This document shows positions 52,169 through 57,094 of a stretch of 57,094 nucleotides of DNA, piece after piece. The DNA comes from Dehalococcoidia bacterium. Lineage in GTDB: Bacteria > Chloroflexota > Dehalococcoidia > DSTF01 > WHTK01. The translations under genes were made by a program, and so were the position numbers. Within the stretch, counting starts at the first letter, position 1, and each line of letters opens with the position of its first letter. The DNA lies in contig DATLYJ010000046.1 in the NCBI GenBank assembly GCA_035574915.1, forward strand, positions 1-57,094, written 5' to 3'. The notes beneath the pieces are model-generated. The model saw only the letters and a list, made by a program, of their open reading frames with translations, did no database searches and had not been told where the DNA came from.

Positions 52169-53026
52169 ATGAACTCGATCCCCTTGAGGGTGGACAACCT
52201 CACGAAGTCGTTCGGGGGCGGGCGCGACCTGCTCGACGTGCTGCCGTGGGCGCGAAAGCGCAACGCCCGGCAGGGGCCGAGCGTGGTCGTGAGGTCGGTC
52301 TCGTTCGAGGTCGAGCGCGGCGAGATCTACGGCGTCATCGGCGCGAACGGCTCCGGGAAGTCGACCCTGATCCGCATGTTGAGCACGCTGCTCCTGCCGG
52401 ACGACGGGTCTTGCGCGGTCTTCGGCTTCGACGTGGTGCGTGAGGCCGCGAAGGTGCGCTCCTTGATCAATCGGGTCTCAGCGGACCCCTCGTTCTTCCG
52501 GAACATGTCCGCGATGGAGAACCTGCTGTTCTTCGGCCGCGTGTACGGGCTGACGCCGGCGGAGATCAGGCGGCTCACGCCGGTGATCTTCGAACGGTTG
52601 GGCCTGGAGTGGGACAAGGCCGCAGAGCCGATGAGTCATCTTTCGCGGGGCCAGCAGCAGAAGGTGGCGGTGGCGCGGTCCTTCCTGACCTCGCCGGTGC
52701 TGATGCTGCTAGACGAACCCACCACGGGGCTGGACCCGCGCAGCAAGCGCGACGTGCAGGCCTTCATCCGCCAGGTTCGGGCCGAGCACGACGCGACGAT
52801 CCTGCTGACGACGCACGACATGGACGAGGCGGAAAAGCTCTGCGACCGGATCGCCTTTCTTGCCGGAGGCCGCATTGCCGCGGAGGGCACCCCGGAGGAG
52901 TTGCGGCGGCGCGTGGCCGGCGGGCGGCCCCTGGAACTGATCAACATGGAGACGGTTTTCATGGAACTCACGGGCCGGAGCATCGAGGAGGACGAGGAGC
53001 CGGAGGAGGTGGCAGTTGGCGCTTAG
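52169..53026 (+). CDS. ABC transporter ATP-binding protein
   Basis: A 285-residue ABC ATPase. Walker A is GANGSGKST (about residue 59), the signature is LSRGQQQKVAVA, Walker B is LMLLDEPTTGLDP and the switch His is in LLTTHDMDEAEKLCDR. The layout is that of ABC-2 type exporters for drugs, polysaccharides or lipids. An insertion near residues 20-35 (DVLPWARKRNARQG) resembles the extended A-loop region of polysaccharide/antibiotic types. The permease follows with an 11-base overlap. Expression seems to depend on read-through of the hairpin just upstream. Confidence 0.92.
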   Translation: MNSIPLRVDNLTKSFGGGRDLLDVLPWARKRNARQGPSVVVRSVSFEVERGEIYGVIGANGSGKSTLIRMLSTLLLPDDGSCAVFGFDVVREAAKVRSLINRVSADPSFFRNMSAMENLLFFGRVYGLTPAEIRRLTPVIFERLGLEWDKAAEPMSHLSRGQQQKVAVARSFLTSPVLMLLDEPTTGLDPRSKRDVQAFIRQVRAEHDATILLTTHDMDEAEKLCDRIAFLAGGRIAAEGTPEELRRRVAGGRPLELINMETVFMELTGRSIEEDEEPEEVAVGA

Positions 53027-53873
53027 CGTTGCGGAACGGATCGAGCGCGCCGGGAGCATGAACCCGGCCGGGCTGGCCTGGGCGTTTGTCGAGCGCCAGA
53101 CGAACCTGTGGAAGCGCTACTGGGCCTGGGAACTGGTCTGGCTGCTGTACGGCGTCGTCAACACGCTGGCGATTACGTTCATCGCGGAGCAGGTTGACCA
53201 GGCGGGACTCGCCGGCGGGCAGGACGTATCGGGCCTGGTCCTCTTCCTGCTCATAGGCACCCTGGTCTGGGCCTATCTCTCCGCGGTGCTGGACGACATC
53301 AGCCTCGTGGTTACGTGGGAGCGCTGGGAAGGGACGATCGAGCACACGCTGATGGCGCCCGTGCCCCGCATGCTGCACCTGGTAGGCATGTCTGTGTTCG
53401 GGGTGCTGCACGCCGTCGTGCGCACACTGCTGATCTTCGCCTGCGCCGTCCCGTTCTTCACGGTGGACCTGAGCTCGGCGAACTGGTCCTCGGCCGCGCT
53501 GGTGCTTGGCATCGGCAGTTTCAGCGTCGCCGGGCTGGCGATCCTGGCGGGAGTACTGCCCCTGCTCTATCCCGAGCGGGGCACGCAGATGTCCTTCATG
53601 ATCCAGTCGGCCCTGCTGCTGGTCTCCGGCGTTTACTACAGCGTGGAGGTGCTCCCCGGTTGGCTGCAGGCGCTGTCCACCATCTCGCCCGCGACGTACA
53701 TCCTGGAGGGCATCCGCGGCGCGTTGGTTGATGGCGAAACGCCGGCGGACCTGGCGGGGACGCTCGTCACGCTGGCGGGCTTCGGGGTGCTCCTGTTGCC
53801 GGGAGGAATGGCGGTATTCGCGGCCGGCGAGCGCTGGGCGAAGAAGACGGGGAGGCTGAAGAGGCAGGGGTGA
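53016..53873 (+). CDS. ABC-2 type transporter permease
   Basis: A 285-residue membrane protein with six hydrophobic segments and the ABC-2 family pattern, including ALLLVSGVYYSVEVLPGWLQ and STISPATYILEGIRGALVDG near the C-terminus. It pairs with the ATPase before it to form an exporter; the substrate is unknown. The TTG start at 53016 overlaps the ATPase gene by 11 bases and has GGAGGAGG 6 bases upstream. Confidence 0.85.
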   Translation: MALSVAERIERAGSMNPAGLAWAFVERQTNLWKRYWAWELVWLLYGVVNTLAITFIAEQVDQAGLAGGQDVSGLVLFLLIGTLVWAYLSAVLDDISLVVTWERWEGTIEHTLMAPVPRMLHLVGMSVFGVLHAVVRTLLIFACAVPFFTVDLSSANWSSAALVLGIGSFSVAGLAILAGVLPLLYPERGTQMSFMIQSALLLVSGVYYSVEVLPGWLQALSTISPATYILEGIRGALVDGETPADLAGTLVTLAGFGVLLLPGGMAVFAAGERWAKKTGRLKRQG

Positions 53874-54122
53874 GCGCCAGAGCCTTGCCGGCTCCTCCAC
53901 TCCCGCGGCCGCGAAGCGCGCCCAGACGCGACTGCTCCCCTGTGACGGCCTGGCAGGCCCCGGCCAACCCGGAGGCTAGTGAGGACCCACGGGACCGCTG
54001 AAGGCCCAGCCCGAAGGCGCCGGCGGTTAGCCCCGCGGTGGCGTTCTCGATCGCCGGCCACGAGGCTAATCGAGTCCGGCAGGCTCACGGACGGCCGGTT
54101 GGCCTGACCCGGGCCCCGCCGA
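53874..54122. other. Intergenic region without a recognised gene
   Basis: This gap of about 250 bases contains GC-rich inverted repeats such as GGCCTG-G-CAGGCC (about 53947-53959), which may end the exporter transcript. I see no conserved RNA motif and no convincing small gene in it. Confidence 0.5.
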
Positions 54123-55172
54123 ATGGCTCTAGGGTGGAAGGAGGAGTCGCGTAAAATCGGGGAGGTGAGTGATGACCGGGTCTTCGACATAACGATCATT
54201 GGCGCCGGGCCGACGGGCCTGTTCGCCGCTTTCTATGCCGGGCTTCGGGGCATGACGACGAAGATCGTGGAGTCGCTGCCCGAGCCCGGCGGCCAGCTCG
54301 CCGTCCTCTATCCGGAGAAGTTCATTTACGACGTCCCCGGCCACCCGAAAATCCTGGCGAAGGACCTCGTGCAGCAATTGCTCCTGCAAAACGAGCTCTT
54401 CGCGCCGGAGTATGCGTACGAGCAGCGCATCGAGACGCTGACGCGGACGCGCGCCGGCGAAGAAGAGGTGTGGCGGCTGGGCACGAGCGTGTCTCATCAC
54501 CTGAGCCGCACCGTGCTCATCACAGCCGGGATCGGCGCCTTCGCGCCCAACAAGCTCGACCGCCCCGGCGTTGACGAGTACGAGGGCCGGGGCGTGTACT
54601 ACTTCGTGAAGGACAAGCGCCCCTTCCGCGGCAAGCGAGTCCTCATCGTTGGCGGCGGCGACACGGCCGTCGATTGGTGCCTGAATCTCAAGGACTGGGC
54701 CGCGAGCATCACCCTGATCCACAGGCGCGCGGAGTTCAGGGCACACGAGGCCAGCCTGGCCGCGCTCCGCGTCTCGGAGATACCCGTCCTGACGTACTGG
54801 GAACTCAAACGCGTGTGGGGGGAAGGTAAGGTCGAGCACGCGACGATCTACGAGAACCGCACGGGCGAGGAACGCGACCTGGACATCGACATGGTGCTGA
54901 TCAGCATCGGGTTCAAGGCGGCGCTCGGGCCGATCGAGGCGTGGGGCCTGCAGATGGCCGACAACCGGCACATCCGCGTCAACGGCTTCATGGAGACGAA
55001 CCTGCCCGGGGTCTTCGCTGCCGGCGACATTGCCGCGGTGGAGGGCTCCGAGCCCTTGAACCTCATCGTCACGGGCTTCGGCCAGGCCGCCATCGCGGCG
55101 AACGCCGCCAAGCAGCGCGTGGACCCGAAGGCCCGCATCTTCCCCGGACACTCGAGCGAGCTGCGCCTGTAG
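54123..55172 (+). CDS. Ferredoxin-NADP reductase, thioredoxin reductase-like
   Basis: A 349-residue flavoprotein with FAD motif IIGAGPTGLFAAFYAG, GGQLAVLYPEKFIYDVPGHP, NADP motif VLIVGGGDTAVDW and closing FAAGDIAAVEGSEPLNLIVT. The redox Cys pair of thioredoxin reductases is missing and the Y-D-V-P-G-H-P segment is that of the TrxR-like ferredoxin-NADP reductases (YumC type). It moves electrons between NADPH and ferredoxin or flavodoxin. Two starts are possible: ATG 54123, or GTG 54165, which lies 7 bases after TAAAAT (54152-54157) and would give a leaderless message. Confidence 0.9.
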   Translation: MALGWKEESRKIGEVSDDRVFDITIIGAGPTGLFAAFYAGLRGMTTKIVESLPEPGGQLAVLYPEKFIYDVPGHPKILAKDLVQQLLLQNELFAPEYAYEQRIETLTRTRAGEEEVWRLGTSVSHHLSRTVLITAGIGAFAPNKLDRPGVDEYEGRGVYYFVKDKRPFRGKRVLIVGGGDTAVDWCLNLKDWAASITLIHRRAEFRAHEASLAALRVSEIPVLTYWELKRVWGEGKVEHATIYENRTGEERDLDIDMVLISIGFKAALGPIEAWGLQMADNRHIRVNGFMETNLPGVFAAGDIAAVEGSEPLNLIVTGFGQAAIAANAAKQRVDPKARIFPGHSSELRL

Positions 55173-55177
55173 GGACC

Positions 55178-56698
55178 ATGGCCACTCAGGAGGTCCTGAG
55201 GCCGAAGGGGCGGAGCGATCGCTTTGCCGGCCTCGGGCGCCTTCCCCTTAGCGCGGCCGCGTTCGCGGCGACGGGTGCGGCGACGCTCGCCGCCTACGCC
55301 GCGCTCTGGCTGGAGCCGCTGTGGCTCGGGCGTTTCAACCCGTTTACGGGCGAGGCCCTTGCGCTGGGGCCCATCCTCGGCCTCGACGTGCGCGGGGCCG
55401 GCAGATACGCCGTCGCGGCCGCGGCGCCGATGGCGCTCTACGTCGCGGCGCTGCTCCTCCTCCCGCGCGTGCCGGCCCGCACCGCCTGGAGGGTCGCGAT
55501 CGGGGTCGCGGTCCTGGCGCCGGTGACCCTGGTCTACACGTACCCGGCCCTTGCGGCGGATGTCTTCGACTACCTGATGAACGGGCGGGTGGTGTCCGAG
55601 TACGGGATGAACCCGTACACCCACCCGCCCCTGGAGTTCGCGGCGGACCCCTACTACCCGCCCGTGGGATGGAAGGGCCTGCCGGCCGTGTACGGCCCAG
55701 TGTGGATTGCGGTCATGGCCGCGCTTACGGAAGTCTGCGGCTCCAATACGCTGGCGGCGTTGCTTGCCACCAAGGCCCTGTCCGTCGGGGCGCACTGGGC
55801 CGCGGCCGGTACCGTGTACCTGCTCGCCAGGCGGCTGACGCCAGGGAAGGAGCTCTTCGCCTTCGTTGCCCACGCCTGGAACCCGCTAGCCGTGATCCAC
55901 TTCGCCGTGGACGGCCACAACGACTCGCTGCTCCTCCTCTTCCTGCTGGCCGCCGTGTGGTTGGCGCTGGACCGGCGCTGGGAGGTGGCGTTTCCGGTGT
56001 TGACCTTGTCCGTCCTGGTCAAGTTCGTGCCGGCGGTACTGTTCCCCCTCCTGCTCTGGCAGGCGCGGCGCGAGCCGCGAGCGGCTCTGACCGGCCTCGC
56101 CGCGTCCGTCCTGCTTGCCGGGATGTTCTTTGCCCCGCTCTGGGCCGGCGCGGCGACGTTCGACGGCGTCCGAGACCAGGCCTCGCGCTCGACATCCTCG
56201 CTGGCGGCGGTGGCGGACTTCTATCTGCCCTACGCGTGGTTGCGCCCGGCAGCGATCGCGATCTTCTCCCTGGGCTTCCTGGCTGTGCTGCGACGCCGTC
56301 TCGATGTGGTCAGGGGCAGCTACTGGATACTGCTCCTCTACCTTTTGGTGCTCTCCTTCTGGACGAAGGCATGGTACTTCACCTGGGTCGTGGGCCTGGG
56401 CGCGGCGATCGGTGGCGGCGCCTTCTGGGTGACGGTGCCGGGCGCCATCGGGCTCCTGGCCGCGAACGTGGTGGGAGGCTGGGCCTGGCCGCTCAACTGG
56501 TTCGACTGGTACGGCAGGGGTGGCCTCGTCACGATCGAGGCGGCCCTCACCGCAAGCACCCTCGGGGGCTGGATTGTCGGCCTGCTGGCCTGGGCCGCCG
56601 GGGGCCGCCGTCGCGGCCGAGCCGCGCCGAGCGGCGCGGGAGCGCTGCCGCGGCCAGGTGGCCTCAGGGCCCGGCGAAGACGACCGCGTAGTATTTGA
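55178..56698 (+). CDS. GT-C fold membrane glycosyltransferase (mannosyltransferase-like)
   Basis: A 506-residue protein with about 12 membrane helices. The signature loop ADVFDYLMNGRVVSEYGMNP followed by YTHPP resembles polyprenol-phosphate-mannose transferases (MptA/MptB, GT87-like), where an acidic residue in the first external loop is catalytic. AVDGHNDSLLLLFLLAAVWL is a second conserved segment. It probably adds a sugar from a lipid carrier to a glycolipid or glycan outside the membrane. It starts 5 bases after the reductase stop. Its last 35 bases overlap the end of the convergent CAP gene. Confidence 0.8.
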   Translation: MATQEVLRPKGRSDRFAGLGRLPLSAAAFAATGAATLAAYAALWLEPLWLGRFNPFTGEALALGPILGLDVRGAGRYAVAAAAPMALYVAALLLLPRVPARTAWRVAIGVAVLAPVTLVYTYPALAADVFDYLMNGRVVSEYGMNPYTHPPLEFAADPYYPPVGWKGLPAVYGPVWIAVMAALTEVCGSNTLAALLATKALSVGAHWAAAGTVYLLARRLTPGKELFAFVAHAWNPLAVIHFAVDGHNDSLLLLFLLAAVWLALDRRWEVAFPVLTLSVLVKFVPAVLFPLLLWQARREPRAALTGLAASVLLAGMFFAPLWAGAATFDGVRDQASRSTSSLAAVADFYLPYAWLRPAAIAIFSLGFLAVLRRRLDVVRGSYWILLLYLLVLSFWTKAWYFTWVVGLGAAIGGGAFWVTVPGAIGLLAANVVGGWAWPLNWFDWYGRGGLVTIEAALTASTLGGWIVGLLAWAAGGRRRGRAAPSGAGALPRPGGLRARRRRPRSI

Positions 56699-57094
56699 TG
56701 CCGGACGCTGAGACGGCTACTCCGACCCCAACGCGCGTGAACCGGCTGCTCAGAATGTTGGCGCGATGGCCGGGGCTGGCGAGGAAGGCTGCCAGCACCG
56801 AGGCGGCGCTGGTCGCCTCCGGATAGCTGTTGAAGCCGATGTTCTCGGCCGCGTAGGGCGCGGGGATGCCGGCCGCGTCGATGAGGGAGAAGGCGGTCTC
56901 GCCCGTGGGCGAGGTGTGAGCAAAGTAGCCGCGCGTCGCCATGTCCGCGGCGCGCCGTTGCGCCACCGAAGTCAGGCCGGCATCGAGGCGGAGCGGCGCC
57001 AACCCGGAGCGGCCACGCTCCGCGTTCTGGCCATCGAATACCTGCTGCCCCAGGGCACTCAAGCCGACGGCCACGGGCTGCAGGGCCGGCGGCG
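56664..57094 (-). CDS. CAP/SCP domain protein (5' end beyond window)
   Basis: The visible 143 codons form a complete SCP-like/YkwD core: NAERGRSGLAPLRLDAGLTS, a His in GYFAHTSPTG, ENIGFNSY, and SPGHRANILSSRFTRVGVGV. These match the extracellular bacterial CAP domain with its conserved His/Glu/His set. The frame stays open to the window edge and no signal peptide is seen, so the start and export signal lie outside. The function in bacteria is unclear. The stop overlaps the convergent transferase gene by 35 bases. Confidence 0.85.
   Translation of the reverse strand, partial: PPALQPVAVGLSALGQQVFDGQNAERGRSGLAPLRLDAGLTSVAQRRAADMATRGYFAHTSPTGETAFSLIDAAGIPAPYAAENIGFNSYPEATSAASVLAAFLASPGHRANILSSRFTRVGVGVAVSASGIKYYAVVFAGP

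Overview
The window is about 57 kb of GC-rich bacterial chromosome with short intergenic gaps and genes on both strands. I found no tRNA, rRNA or CRISPR array. GuaB3, an A2-type heme-copper oxidase, many CoA-dependent fatty-acid and carnitine-type enzymes, and short GGTGGTCGG-rich repeats inside genes all point to an aerobic member of Chloroflexota or a similar GC-rich lineage. That placement is an inference, because no marker gene is present to settle it.

Positions 1-13831 look like an anti-phage defence island. Four genes are packed on the plus strand with gaps or overlaps of at most 8 bases: a SNF2/RapA-type helicase (DISARM DrmD-like), a 1321-residue adenine-type DNA methyltransferase (DISARM DrmMI / type IIG-like), an OLD-family ATPase with a TOPRIM-like region, and a 1692-residue DEAD/DEAH helicase with an MZB/DUF1998 domain (DruE-like) that ends in a nuclease-like domain. 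I cannot match this set to a named system. A PD-(D/E)XK nuclease gene (13957-15072) faces it. The second half of the methyltransferase gene and the OLD gene are visibly poorer in GC than their flanks.

Positions 15224-22405 hold mixed housekeeping genes: an AttH/CrtC-like protein, an SDR epimerase, rsmI, guaB3, and a divergent nnrS / Rrf2 pair that looks like a nitric oxide response module. Positions 22415-27774 hold a cytochrome c oxidase operon on the minus strand (subunits II, I, IV, III, then a TlpA-like thioredoxin), preceded by a PAS-LuxR regulator. Subunit II carries an extra C-terminal cupredoxin domain. Positions 27863-33706 form a carbohydrate and stress cluster: a beta-phosphoglucomutase-like hydrolase, Hsp20, a GT4 glycosyltransferase, a GH65 phosphorylase and a tandem universal stress protein.

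Positions 33821-40182 hold a large Lhr-type helicase and an acyl-CoA dehydrogenase, both carrying short repeats inserted in frame. Positions 40444-49025 are a plus-strand run: rhodanese, a small unknown protein, JAMM peptidase, GNAT, TolB-like propeller, CaiB/BaiF CoA-transferase, a GxxExxY mini-element bounded by inverted repeats plus a decayed copy, enoyl-CoA hydratase, chagasin-like lipoprotein, flavin reductase and alpha/beta hydrolase. Positions 49109-57094 hold a streptogramin-lyase-like propeller, a MOSC protein, 6-phosphogluconate dehydrogenase, an ABC-2 exporter behind a promoter-leader-terminator unit, a thioredoxin-reductase-like ferredoxin-NADP reductase, a GT-C membrane mannosyltransferase-like protein and a CAP-domain protein cut by the window edge.
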